A DNA stretch of 64,000 nt from Micropterix aruncella (GCA_944548615.1 OX155980.1:42875601-42939600); one strand, 5' to 3'. Counted from the stretch's first letter, positions 1 to 10,168 are shown. Numbers and translations are program-made. Notes: generated from the letters alone by a model not told the origin.

Positions 1-75
1 ATTAGAATAATACGTCCTTTCTTTTGAAATGGAAGTGCCTTGATTTTTATTACCTTGTTTAATAAATTTGCGAGA

Positions 76-182
76 TTTTATTTTGTATCGGTTAGCAATA
101 TATATATAATTTTGCGACTTTTCGCAAGAATTCTGTCTGACCTAATTTATAGCACAATTAATCAGAATTCCTAAACGTGTGC
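76..182. repeat. LTR-like fragment, second copy at 13985
   Basis: About 100 bases here (GGTTAGCA, then TATATAATTTTGCGAC, CGCAAGAATTCTGT, TGACCTAATTTATAGCACAA) recur at 13990-14104. The second copy has about 25 extra bases after GCGAC. It begins with TGTAAC just after a purine-rich tract, which suggests an LTR edge. This copy diverges after about 182, so it is probably a broken or solo LTR piece. No coding capacity. Confidence 0.4.
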
Positions 183-545
183 ACGGCTCAATAGAAATTC
201 ATTACACAGATCGCGCCCATAAGCCGCGGCTAAGGACGCGTCCGATAGTGTGTTCGCCCCTTCAAAATCTGCAGTCCCTATTAAGTCCCTAGTCTGTGAT
301 AATCTGTTTGGGTTAGTACCGTTAGAAGACGCCCGGAGTGCCGGCAGCGTTCTGTCGATTGAGGGTTGTAAATACTCGGGTCGTGATCGATCCGTTGCAT
401 GGCGATCGAATCGCTTTGACGATCGATTAATCGAGTGGGCATCCTCGTTCCAAGATCAATTGATCGATTATTCTACCCGCGCTGTGACTCGATATCTAAT
501 TCATTTTGATATCTAGCAATTTCAGTATTCCGGTAATAATATATC
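183..545. other. GATCGAT-rich non-coding stretch
   Basis: A locally less AT-rich stretch with clustered GATCGAT/CGATCGAA words around 385-470. It contains an 88-codon open frame (250-516) with no domain I recognise, which I do not call as a gene. Similar GATCGA clusters occur near 3437-3475. Confidence 0.3.
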
Positions 546-980
546 GACACATTTATTTATTTATTTGAGGTAATTTCTGTAAATACACCGCTAAAATCAT
601 TATTACATGCAATCGGCATATAATACATAAACCCACAGTAAGCAATAAAACCATTCATGAGTACTAATGAGAGCATTGTCCGATGTCGCCCAACTAAGCT
701 ATGCTTGTGCTTGGACAGACATTGTAATTAACAATAATAATAAAAAAATATACTATTATTACAAAAATTACAAAATTACAAATTACAAAAATTATTAATT
801 ATGTTCCTTAGATTATATAAATCGTAACATTATTATTATTTTTTTGTTTTTTTAAACACAAATTTGTCAAAAATATAATTAAATTGGTTAAGAATAATGT
901 CGAGGTCAATTAATGAAATTAAAAAGGTAAAACTAATGATTGGATGGACCAAAATAAATACCTAAATAAAACAATATATT
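546..980. other. AT-rich intergenic DNA
   Basis: TTTA-repeat run near 561-577, then low-complexity AT-rich DNA. No gene or RNA seen. Confidence 0.4.
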
Positions 981-988
981 TATAGATA

Positions 989-1480
989 AGGTCTAACAAA
1001 ACTTGTCCTTAATATTCTCAGGGGAGATTATGTACATCAAACTAAACAAGAAAATTGAAAAACATTTCTTTTTTGATTTTGAGTTTTTTCTGAAAAAAAA
1101 AATGTTTTTTTATATTAGGAGATTTTATTGTATAGGAGAATATTCGACATAAAAAACGTAATTGAAAAACATCTAAAACTTTTTATGATTTAGGTCTTCG
1201 TTGCTGACAAAAAAAAACCTGAATATCCGAAAGTTGAATATAAAAAATGATTCTCTAAAGTCTAAGGTAACCAATGCTTAAATCGAAAAAAGTTGTAGAT
1301 GATTTTCAAATTCGTTGTTTATGCAGAATATTTTTTCCTGTACAAAAAAACTTCCTAATATCCAAAAACATGTTTCTTTTTCAGATAAAAAGTCAAAATA
1401 CAAAAAAAAACATTTTTCTTGTTTAGTTTGATGTACAGAAGCTCCCCTGAAAATATTAAGGATAAGTTTTGTTAGACCTA
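989..1480. mobile_element. Fold-back MITE with about 66-bp terminal inverted repeats
   Basis: The first about 66 bases (AGGTCTAACAAAACTTGTCC..., 989-1054) return almost perfectly as reverse complement at 1415-1480. The complementarity continues inward as A/T-rich arms, so most of the element can form one long hairpin. There is no ORF. This is a non-autonomous inverted-repeat element of unknown superfamily; I saw no clear target-site duplication. Confidence 0.7.
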
Positions 1481-1559
1481 ATATATTTATTTTTTTTTTT
1501 ATTGTGTATATACGTATAATAATACAGGATGAGTTTTTAATAGTGACATCCTTGCATTC

Positions 1560-1790
1560 GGTGATTCAGTACATCAAACTAAGCAAGAAAATATATTTTT
1601 TTAATTTTGACTTTTTCCTGATAAACTTGTTTTTTTATATAAGGCGATTTTATTGTACAGAAAAATATTCTACATAAAAAACTGAGTTGAAAATCATCAA
1701 CAACTTTTTTTGATTTAGGCCTTCGTTACTGAGAAAAAACCTGAATATCTGATTTTTCTCAGCAACGAAGGCCTGGTACAGAATCAAGAA
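1560..1790. mobile_element. Diverged relative of the 989-1480 fold-back element
   Basis: It shares the internal words TACATCAAACTAA.CAAGAAAA, GCGATTTTATTGTACAG, ATTCTACATAAAAAACT and TTTAGGCCTTCGTTACTGA with 989-1480, and ends in a short hairpin around 1716-1775 (GCCTTCGTTACTGAGAAAAA against TTTTTCTCAGCAACGAAGGC). Probably half of a related copy. Confidence 0.5.
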
Positions 1791-2342
1791 AACGAATGAT
1801 ATGTGGAGTAGACCAGAATTGATGTAAAGCAGTTGCAGTTACTCTTTCCCAGACTTCCAGCTTTCATTTATTAAGGGTCCACGCGGCTTCGGTCCGCCCC
1901 AAGAGCGGAGGAGGAAAAACACAAGAGTGCAGTTGAATGAGTTTATTGGTCGGCGCTCCGATTACTATAGGATCGGTAAATGAATATTGGCGCGGACGCC
2001 CGTCGCGTCGCGCTATGTAAATCTGTACATAAACTGAACTTAAATGAGTGATTCTATTATTAAAGGTTTAATAACATCCGTTAACTAATGTCGCTACAGA
2101 TACCTCAATTGCATGGGGTTGCCGATCGGCAACAAAACAAAATTCGATTTTTTTCAACAATAATGTGCCAATATATAAGATTACACAACCTGGTCGAAAG
2201 ACGCATACCTTTCAGATTTAAAAACACAATTTTCCTGAAATGAAACACTTTTTTCAACCAAACTATAATCAATAGTAAAATCAATAAAACACGTTGCTCG
2301 TCGGTTGTCTGCAGACTGGGAAATGTCCATAATACACTAATG

Positions 2343-3038
2343 CAGTGAGTTCCAAAGTGGTCTATATGGACCCCCAGGGGTCGATTTTGATTCGCAGGGG
2401 GTCCATGTCAGCGAAAAACAAAAATCGGGGTGCACGAGATATAAATAGGGGTCCACGTTAGTGGACTCCATCTAGGCAGGTCGCCATAAGCGCTCAGGCG
2501 ATCCGTTAATGTCGTATCACTTCTTAAACACATTTTGTATACAGCATAGTATTTTAAAATTGTAATAATAGCAATAAACAAACGGTCCCGTCACAAGTAT
2601 CACGGAATGAAATCAGCACTCAACTCAAATTGCATCACTAGTCGATTGAAGAGACCAGCGCACATGACTAACGAGGGAAGGTGCGAATGAGATATGTGAA
2701 AAATTTGCGCTTCAATGGGTATCCGTGCGAGCGAGTAGGATAAACGCGCCACATGAATGAGCAAGCGAGATAGTGCTACATGTGCACTTATGTGCGGCTT
2801 TCCCAAATATTTCGAACTTTAAGGTCGTGGACGCTTAGGAATAAAAAAATAAAAATTGTATATTTTTTATTTTTTACAACTGTCCACATTACCAAAAACC
2901 CTATGTAGGCGATCAGTAAGTACTGTTCCAGCTGTCAAGAAACTTTTTATGTTAGTAAGTTCAGGAAAATTCAGGCAGGGGTCTACGGAAAACAGCAAGG
3001 GGTCTACGAGTCAAGAAAGTTTGGGTACCTCTGTACTG
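2343..3038. mobile_element. hAT-like non-autonomous element
   Basis: It begins CAGTGAGTTCCAAAGTGG and ends with ...CCCAAACT-like sequence closing on CAGTAC when read in reverse. Both ends carry subterminal GGGGTC words, as in hAT elements of the ZBED class. The interior has no convincing transposase. The flanking 8-mers (CACTAATG and ACGTGACC) do not match, so the insertion boundary is not proven. Confidence 0.4.
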
Positions 3039-3375
3039 ACGTGACCGCCATGTACCAACAAATGCGTGTAATCGATTATAAGGAACTACATAGCCGAACG
3101 GATAGATACTCCTTGCAACAAATCAATATTTTTGCTCTAGTGTGAGTTTGAATGTAATAATAGGCAGTGTGTTATCGAAAAGCAACATAAGGGTATGCAT
3201 ATAAGGGTTAAAAAAAACACAATATACTAAAAATTTCATTTTGCCCGTAATACCTACTTTAATTTTTACTTTAATTTATTATGACCACAATATTTTACAA
3301 AATTAACTTGTTATTTATTAATTTGCCATCTTAAACTTGTATTCACAATAATCCTGACGGTTTGCTCGTAAGATA

Positions 3376-3728
3376 TATAGACAATAGACACCACACACTC
3401 TGTGTGTGCAATTTAGTTTTTTAACAAACGAGCGACAACGATCGAATCAAAGACTCGATCGAACGCGATCGATTTGAGACACTAGGTATGTCAGGCAGAC
3501 AGGCGCGGCGGCGCGCGACGGCATCGTCCACTGTACCCGAATGAACCTGGCGCCTGCCTCAGCAACAAAACGTCTATTGGCTAAAGGTTTAAGCCAATCA
3601 CAGCCGACGCTTAACCAATAAGAAGCAGCTAAAACAGCGTTTTGCAGAATAACCAATATGAGGAATATTTTTTTAACAGGACACCCAACATTATAATTGC
3701 AAATCGTCCGTCATGTCTATTGTCTATG
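3376..3728. mobile_element. Inverted-repeat element with CCAAT-box cluster
   Basis: A 13-bp inverted pair (TAGACAATAGACA near 3378, TGTCTATTGTCTA near 3714) bounds a GC-richer block. The block contains GATCGA words and four CCAAT/ATTGG boxes within about 85 bases (about 3573, 3595, 3614, 3650). It is either a MITE carrying promoter-like sequence or a promoter fragment caught between repeats. No gene follows immediately. Confidence 0.4.
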
Positions 3729-3787
3729 ACTTTTTCGGCATATCTGCGAATAGCAACTAATATATAAATTGTTTATTTATGTATCAG

Positions 3788-4515
3788 ATTCCTACTTTAG
3801 GAAGTTCAGAATTTTACTGCATATAGCTGATGACATTATACATCACATATAAAAAGTGCATGAGGTAATTTTTTCTTAAATTGGAGATATTAATTCCCGA
3901 ACTCGGGCCCGCGCCGCGCCGATGAATATATTTAATGAGCGAGGCGGCCGCTCAAACTTCGGTCTGGCTAGCATCGAGAATCCCACTTTAGAAAGTTCAG
4001 AATTTTACTGCATATAGCTGATGACATTATACATCACATATAAAAAGTGCATGAGGTCATTTTTTCTTAAATTGGAGATATTAATTCCCGAACTCGGGCC
4101 CGCGCCGCGCCGATGAATATATTTAATGAGCGAGGCGGCCGCTCAAACTTCGGTCTGGCAGGCATCGAGAATCCCAATTTAGGAAGTTAAAAATTTTACT
4201 ATATATAGCTGATGATATTTTACATCACATATAATAAGTGCGTGAGGTAATTTTTTCTTAAATTGGATATATTAATTTCCAAACTCGGGTCCGCGCCGCG
4301 CCGATGACTATATGTAATGGTCGTGGCAGCCGCTCAAACTTCGGTCTGGCTGGCATCGAGAATCCCACTTTAGGAAGTTCAAAATTTTATTATACATAGC
4401 TGATGATATTTATCATCACATATAAAAAGTGCCTGAGGTCATTTTTTCTTAAATTGGAGATATTAATTCCCAAACTCGGGTCCGCGCCGCGCCGATGACT
4501 ATATGTAATGGCACC
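3788..4515 (+). repeat. 191-bp tandem satellite, forward arm (about 3.8 units)
   Basis: Units begin near 3790, 3981, 4172 and 4363, a spacing of 191 bases. Each has CTTTAGGAAGTTCA, ATCACATATAAAAAGTGC, TTTTTCTTAAATTGGAGATA, a GC-rich GGGCCCGCGCCGCGCC core, a GCGGCCGCTC box and a TCTGGCNGGCATCGAGAATC end. The units differ by only a few bases. They are non-coding and run head-to-head into the inverted arm that follows. Confidence 0.85.
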
Positions 4516-5530
4516 ACCATTACATTACTTTTCATTTAAGAAAAAATGACTTCACGCACTTTTAATATGTGATGTAAAATATCATCAGCTATGTATAGTA
4601 AAATTTTGAACTTCCTAAAGTGGGATTCTCGATGCCTGCCAGACCGAAGTTTGAGCGTCCGCCTCGCTCATTAAATATAATCATAGGCGGAGAGCGGGCC
4701 CGAGTTTGGGAATTAATATCTCCAATTTAAGAAAAAATGACCTCACGCACTTTTTATATGTGATGTAAAATATCATCAGCTATGTATAGTAAAATTTTGA
4801 ACTTCCTAAAGTGGGATTCTCGATGCCTGCCAGACCGAAGTTTGAGCGGCCGCCTCGCTCATTAAATATAATCATAGGCGGAGAGCGGGCCCGAGTTTGG
4901 GAATTAATATCTCCAATTTAAGAAAAAATGACCTCACGCACTTTTTATATGTGATATAAAATATCATCAGCTATGTATAGTAAAATTTTGAACTTCCTAA
5001 AGTGGGATTCTCGATGCCTGCCAGACCGAAGTTTGAGCGGCCGCCTCGCTCATTAAATATAATCATCGGCGGAGAGCGGGCCCGAGTTTGGGAATTAATA
5101 TCTCCAATTTAAGAAAAAATGACCTCACACACTTTTATATGTGATGTAAAATATCATCAGCTATGTATAGTAAAATTTTGAACTTACTAAAGTGGGATTC
5201 TCGATGCCTGCCAGACCGAAGTTTGAGTGGCTGCCACCACCATTACATACAGTAATCGGAGCGGCGCGGGCCCGAGTTCGGGAATTAATAGCTCCAATTT
5301 AAGACAAAATGACCTCACGCACTTTTTATATGTGATGTAAAATATCATCAGCTATGTAAAGTAAAATTTTGAACTTCCTAAAGTGGGATTCTCGATGCCT
5401 GCCAAACCGAAGTTTGAGCGGCCGCCTCGCTCATTAAATATAATAATCGGCGGAGAGCGGGCCCGAGTTTGGGAATTAATATGCATAGTAAAATTTTGAA
5501 CCTCCTAAATTATGATTCTCGATCATTAGA
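4516..5530 (-). repeat. 191-bp satellite, inverted arm (about 5 units)
   Basis: The same unit in reverse orientation: the marker CTTCCTAAAGTGGG occurs at about 4611, 4802, 4993, 5183 (CTTACTAA variant), 5374 and a truncated 5504. The turn-round is at about 4505-4530, marked by TGTAATGGCACCACCATTACA. Together with 3788-4515 it forms a roughly 1.7-kb imperfect palindrome made of tandem subrepeats. Confidence 0.85.
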
Positions 5531-5895
5531 TGACTAAAATTTGAGTATCCGATTCGGTCTGTTGCCTACTCTGCTAAATATGACAGGCATAGTTTGTATT
5601 TCCCGCGGGAGCTTTAATATTTATTTTCAGTTGTAGCATAATTCACGCGTTGTCATTGGTGGACTGATATTGGTTTGCTATATGTACGTATGTTTATATA
5701 TATCGTTTTCTGGCGCCAGCTTCAGAGACCTGTCCACTGCCATGTGCAGCGTCTGTGATCGCCGTGTACAGTGTTTTTATTATTATAACACTGATCATAT
5801 AAATAATTGTTAAGTCTGTGGTTTTTATTTAATTAGACTGGTTCGCCGTGTTTCTCGCGTTCCGTGGTACTGCGTCATTTTTATCGTGCTATGCA
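5531..5895. other. Upstream region of the SAM-domain gene candidate
   Basis: Mixed-composition sequence with no ORF. From about 5700 it becomes less AT-rich (CTGGCGCCAGC, CGCCGTGTACAGTG, TTCGCCGTGTTTCTCGCGTTCC), which fits a promoter or 5' UTR of the gene starting at 5896. A short upstream ATG at 5891 reads only 8 codons. Confidence 0.3.
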
Positions 5896-5956
5896 ATGGA
5901 TGTTCGAAGCGTTTTGACAAGCGTCGGTTTTTCCGCTCTTACATCAACTTTTATTG
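5896..5956 (+). CDS. SAM gene exon 1
   Basis: Twenty codons plus one base. The donor GTAAGT starts at 5957. The second ATG (5896) is chosen because the first (5891) leads to a stop after a few codons and does not join to exon 2. Confidence 0.5.
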
Positions 5957-7084
5957 GTAAGTTGGTTGATTTACTGTACCTAGCCGGTTACAAGCCAATC
6001 TCAATTCTCAACTTATAACAGCCAAGTGGCAGCATTATTGTTTGTGGCGGCATTTAAGTGTTTCTTGGTAATAAAATGTACGGAATGTAACATGTCGAAT
6101 TGATCCAAACAGATTTCCGTTAGGCTTGGTCAGATTTCTGTTAAGGCTCGTCAGATATCTTATTGATCCAAACAGATTTCTGTTAGGGTGGGTCAGAATA
6201 GGGTCAGAATATCTAATTGATCCAAGCAGATTTCTGTTAGGATTGGTCAGATATAGTAATTCCAAGGTATCTAATTGATCCAAACAGATTTCTGGTGGAA
6301 CACACGCGATAAGTGCGTAAAAACTGTCAATAATGCTGCTGCTTGCTTTGAATTGTTAAAGTTTTTAACTTTTATGGTAGTTTTATGCATGGCTTGTTAA
6401 CATGTGAAATAGTCTTCATGCATGTGTGTTGTGGTATGTGTAGATAACGACTTCGACACCATTGAAGCTTTGGAAGGGCTAGAAGAACGGCATTACGCTG
6501 AGCTATTCCCAGATCACCGCCTGGGCCAACGGGTGAAATTCTTCATCGCGCTAAGGAAATACCTGCGAGCTTGTGCAACCTGCGGTGATTCTTTAACGAA
6601 TGACACCGAATTATAAGAATAGCTCTTGGATGTACGATTTTACAAGTTAACACCTGCTATTTTAAAATAAATCAGCAGTAACGTAACGTGGCAGGTGTTA
6701 AATTGTTTAACTTTTCGGAAGCCTGTCATTCCACGCAGTGTTCGAAGTGTTAGAAGGTGTGTGCAAGCATACTAATATATAACGGTGGCTTAAATAATGG
6801 CAGGCTTCAATGAGGCTTTTACCGCAGTGAAGGGAGAAATAGAGCCGATCATTTAATAAATAAAGCTATATTACGGATAATACGAAAAACGCAGATCGGC
6901 GTGCGTGGTCACCCAGGGGTTAATCGAGCGTGCTTCTTATAATTAATGAATTTGTTACGTTTTATTGCAGGTGAATAACACGAATCCACCAGGCACACCT
7001 CAGACCAGTAGCTGGTGCTCAACACTGCAGTATTCAAACGTCTCCCCTGAACCAACGCCGCAACTTCTCAGTCGTCTTCCCTGA
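5896..7084 (+). CDS. Small spliced gene candidate encoding a single SAM domain
   Basis: Exon 1 (5896-5956) starts at ATG and ends at a strong donor G|GTAAGT with one base of a codon. Exon 2 (acceptor ...TGTGTAG, from 6444) restores the codon GAT (Asp) and continues without a stop. The joined protein starts MDVRSVLTS and has a SAM-like pattern: GF..L...F then a DNDFDTIEAL helix, a GL..RHY.ELFP turn and LGQRVKF..ALRKYL as the last helix. Two 3' endings stay open. Reading through to the stop at 6616 gives 77 residues. Donor 6585 joined to an acceptor ending at 6992 gives about 97 residues, stopping at 7084, with AATAAA at 7186. SAM domains mediate protein-protein or RNA binding; the role here is unknown. 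A MITE sits in intron 2 and a tandem repeat in intron 1. It may be a truncated copy of a larger insect SAM protein. Confidence 0.55.
6095..6300. repeat. Degenerate tandem repeat in SAM-gene intron 1
   Basis: Four imperfect copies of an ATTGATCCAAACAGATTTCTGTTAGG...GGTCAGA-type unit. The open frame on the minus strand here is repeat-driven and not a gene. Confidence 0.6.
6444..6616 (+). CDS. SAM gene exon 2
   Basis: Acceptor AG at 6442-6443, preceded by a TG-rich rather than pyrimidine-rich tract. It encodes the core and last helix of the SAM domain (ELFP..RLGQRVKF). A possible donor GTGATT at 6585 would remove the last ten residues and splice to a third exon. Confidence 0.5.
6711..6919. mobile_element. 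piggyBac-type MITE, copy A
   Basis: Flanked by TTAA at 6707-6710 and 6920-6923. It begins CTTTTCGGAAGCC and ends CACCCAGGGG. A clear second copy lies at 30376-30591, sharing GTGTGCAAGCATACTAATAT, AATGGCAGGCTTCAATGA, AGAAATAGAGCCGAT and ACGGATAATACGAAAA. No ORF. Confidence 0.7.
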
Positions 7085-7185
7085 GCCAATGTCTGCGTAT
7101 GGGTCATAAATGGGATTTTTTATACCTAGTACACTGTAGTATACTGTTTTAATGTGATTTATTGTGTTTAATGTGTTTTATTGTG

Positions 7186-7191
7186 AATAAA
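7186..7191 (+). terminator. Poly(A) signal AATAAA, candidate end of SAM gene
   Basis: AATAAA in a T/G-rich context (TTTATTGTGAATAAAACTGTCTGT) about 100 bases after the exon 3 stop. It would end the SAM-gene transcript near 7205. Confidence 0.35.
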
Positions 7192-7496
7192 ACTGTCTGT
7201 ACGAAATCCATGTTTGGTCTTTTATACAGGTGCCTGAGGCAATCCATCTCAATGGAACAGCAAGGAGTTGTGTGCTCATGCACCCTGGAAAAGAGGTAAG
7301 GGCGGAAAGGGGGTACCTCCTCCCCTCCACTCCACCCCGCCTGGGTGAGCATGCATGCCCTTGCTGGTCCAATGAGATACAGACTGCCTGTGGTGGCTAG
7401 ATTTCCTATTAGGGCAATTAGAAACAGCTTATTCGAGTAAAAGGATATCTGCCTAGGGCAAGCAGGGTACCTACCTAAGCCAATTAGAACATCTAG

Positions 7497-7757
7497 CAGA
7501 GCCAGTCAGACTATCTGACCAATGCAATAAGACTGTCTTTTTGTGTCAAACAGATATCTTGCAGAGCCAGTCAGACTATCTGACCAATGCAATCAGACTG
7601 TCTCTTTGTGTCAAACAGATATCTTGCAGAGCCAGTCAGACTATCTAGCCAATGCAATCAGACTGTCTCTGTGTGTCAAACAGATATCTATCAGAGCCAG
7701 TCAGACTATCCGACCAATGCAATCGGACTGTTTTTTTTTTGTGTCAAACAGTCACTC
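7497..7757. repeat. 65-bp tandem repeat, four copies
   Basis: CAGAGCCAGTCAGACTAT recurs at 7497, 7562, 7627 and 7692, a spacing of 65. Each copy ends GTGTCAAACAGATATC, and the last carries a T9-10 expansion. Because 65 is not a multiple of three, the same peptide appears in all three frames, which makes coding unlikely. A degenerate lead-in extends back to about 7400. Confidence 0.85.
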
Positions 7758-8427
7758 AATATGTTCCTTTCGCCTCAATTAGGATCCACTCGATCCAATC
7801 TTGCAGTCACCCAATCTGTTCCTTTTGCCTCAATTAGGTTCAAATCTGATTGACACAGTTAGAAGTAACCAAGTAGATGAATATATTTCCAACAGTAAGC
7901 TCCAGTCTTGCAGTCACCCACTCAAAGAGAATTTCTACCTTCTAGGGTCAATACAGATCCTTTTCTCAGTGTAACATTGGTGACCTCCGACTTCGAACAC
8001 CTTCAAGCAACCTTCTGATCTACTTTCAAGCACCTTCTGAACTCTCAAGCTACTTCAATCAACGCTCAAGAAATCTTCAATCAACATCGGCGACTTCAAT
8101 CAACATATCTTCAATCACGCATCGCCACACATACCCAGCACCTGCTACAAGAGAGTAAGAGTCTTTAAAAATAATTTTTGTTATGAATTCAAAATTAAAT
8201 TTTGCAAATATACAGAGACGCCGCAATCAATCTCCTGCAATAATCCGCATTGCAGTTCTTCTCCATAAGAGTTAAATTTCGCGCGCCAAAAAAATAAAAA
8301 ATAAAATACGTGTGGCACTCGGGGACTGCCGCGGTAAAGCTATTGCATAGCATTTCTAACAACTTATGCAATTATAATTATTTATTTATTATATTTATTT
8401 TATTTTTTCTGATATCAGATAATTGCG

Positions 8428-8515
8428 CTCTATCGGAAAACGTTGTAATTATTCCGAATCATTTGCGGCTGCGGTAGCAAACGATTCGGAATAATTTAAA
8501 CGTCTTCCGATAGAG
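8428..8515. other. Long hairpin, about 38-bp arms
   Basis: CTCTATCGGAA...ATTCCGAATC.TTTGC pairs with GCAAACGATTCGGAATAAT...TTCCGATAGAG across a GGCTGCGGTA loop. It is immediately followed by two TTTTTTCACTCACGG repeats. It lies within the leader upstream of the 9132 ORF. Confidence 0.75.
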
Positions 8516-9131
8516 ATTTTTTCACTCACGGTTTTTTCACTCACGGGTCACGAATTTTTTATTCGATAAAGCAAAAAAAACGGATTATTCGAAAAAATCG
8601 TAGATAAAAAGATAGATAATTAAATTATCTTTAAAATGGTGCAGGTTTCATAATAATACTCCAGATAGTATTTGCGTAGTAGTCGTTTTTGTGTTCGGTT
8701 AGACCTAATTTGACAAATTTATTACTTTATTTAATATAAACAAAATCTAAAATATTCAAAGCTAAGAATATTAAGAAAATGTTCTTGTTTAACATATATT
8801 TTTCTCGAATCGTAAGCAGTACTCGTTTAGACGTAATTATCAGTTTAAAATCATTAATTTTCGTTAAGAAATTTCTTCATTCGGTCGCCGCGCTGGCCTC
8901 TAGGCCCGCGATAAAAGCTATGCAATAGCTTAAAAAACAAATAACAAATTACTATCGATGCACATATCGGAGAGTCAAGCAACAATTCAATCAACATCTT
9001 CCAGAGTCAATTTATTCATCAAATCCAAAGACAACCGATTTTTTAATCAATAAATAACACCAATCAACATAACAACAGTCGAACACTCAATTTTCAAAAC
9101 GCACATAAAGGAATCAAGCTAAATTCAAAAC

Positions 9132-9344
9132 ATGGGATCCAACTCTAGTTCAGCAGCTGTAACGGCAACTACTTCTAATATTTTAATAATCACAATTGCA
9201 GTAATAATGACAGGAGCTATAGTCTATTACATAACAAAGAAATGCAAAGGAAGTACAGAAAATTGGATAAGGAAAAGAGTCATTCCACAAACATTCTCAG
9301 CAACAACGGCTTTCGACCCAAGAAATCAAACCGTACAAGTATAA
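9132..9344 (+). CDS. Putative myristoylated single-TM mini-protein (70 aa)
   Basis: The ORF starts MGSNSSS, an N-myristoylation-type start (Gly2, Ser6). A hydrophobic segment at residues about 17-36 (NILIITIAV...IVYYI) follows, then a basic juxtamembrane KKCKG...RKR stretch and a polar tail. Composition and start context look coding rather than random. It would be a small membrane-anchored protein with its tail in the cytosol. It sits at the end of an LTR-like leader and is followed three bases later by a TTAA into which a piggyBac element inserted, so any downstream coding has been displaced. I do not recognise a named family; insect retroelement accessory ORFs can look like this (inference). 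Confidence 0.4.
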   Translation: MGSNSSSAAVTATTSNILIITIAVIMTGAIVYYITKKCKGSTENWIRKRVIPQTFSATTAFDPRNQTVQV

Positions 9345-9814
9345 CTGTTTAACCCTTTACGGCGCTGAATTGCAGTTCTGCATCATACCATTCGAACTCC
9401 CGAAAATTTCCAAACAAACAAAAAATACCATTTCGCGCAGTGTTATATCTCTACAGCAAAACATTCTTACGAATTAGATAGTTTTAATTATACTTGGTGG
9501 CGCTATTTTACATTTTGTGGTCACTTGAAGTGAGCAACCCGCCAAAACCGGTATGTGTAGTTCGCACGCGAGTTCAATCGTTTGTTTTTATTAGTGATAC
9601 TGAAAATGTCGACCAGAAATTGCTGTGGCGTAACGGTAACTTATTGATTTTTGCCAATTTGATGTAATTCACATATATTTTACTTTACTATATTTACAGA
9701 GATAGGCTACACTTTTGTTATGATGCAGTGATGCATCATTGCGCTAAACGATTATAATTCATTACTTTGTTTATAATATGTATCTTTTTTTCTTTCACGC
9801 TTTACCATAGAACT

Positions 9815-10168
9815 TAGAGTTCGCATCCGAATTTTGAATCCGCAATATGTTCTATATAACAATAGAGAGGAGGGCGTTCAAAGACGTTTTATTAGATAGG
9901 TACCTGGACTACCGCGAGCACTTACGACTTGAAACTTACGAGAGCAGGCTGAACCGTTTTCGTATGTGTTCAGTGAAAAACCGCGCATACCGGCTGATAT
10001 GCTATTATTGCATAAAATAATACACAAAAACATTGTCAGCCCTCATTTGGTAGAGAAATGGTCATTCTTCGTACCGCCGCGAATGGTTCGCTCTCCTCGT
10101 ACGTTTGAAGTCCGCGCATTCATGCTGACACCACCAATAAGGACCGGGTGTTCTACACCAGTTTGACT
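9815..10168 (+). pseudogene. LINE (CR1/Jockey-like) reverse-transcriptase C-terminus remnant
   Basis: Frameshifted remnant. One frame gives YLDYREHLRLETYESRLNRF, another gives MLLLHKIIHKN...LVEKWSFFVPPR.VRSPRTFE. This is the same C-terminal signature as the minus-strand LINE at 18385-18636 (LVENLSFFVPPR.IRAPRTFE). It lies inside the piggyBac element, so the LINE piece either inserted there or was captured. Confidence 0.65.

Larger units (their letters stand above)
7940..9360 (+). mobile_element. LTR-retroelement-like leader region with mini-ORF
   Basis: GTGTAACATTGGTGACCTCCGAC (7970-7992) resembles an LTR end followed by a TGGTGACC-type primer-binding site. A long C/A-rich leader then runs to the small ORF at 9132. 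It contains the hairpin at 8428-8515 and no gag/pol. With the polypurine tract at 13971 this suggests a gutted LTR-type element, but the 5' and 3' ends do not visibly match each other, so the assignment is tentative. Confidence 0.3.

Noticed and set aside
7543..7853. Three overlapping plus-strand frames with repeated peptides
   Set aside because: They are one 65-bp tandem repeat read in three frames; the period is not a multiple of three.
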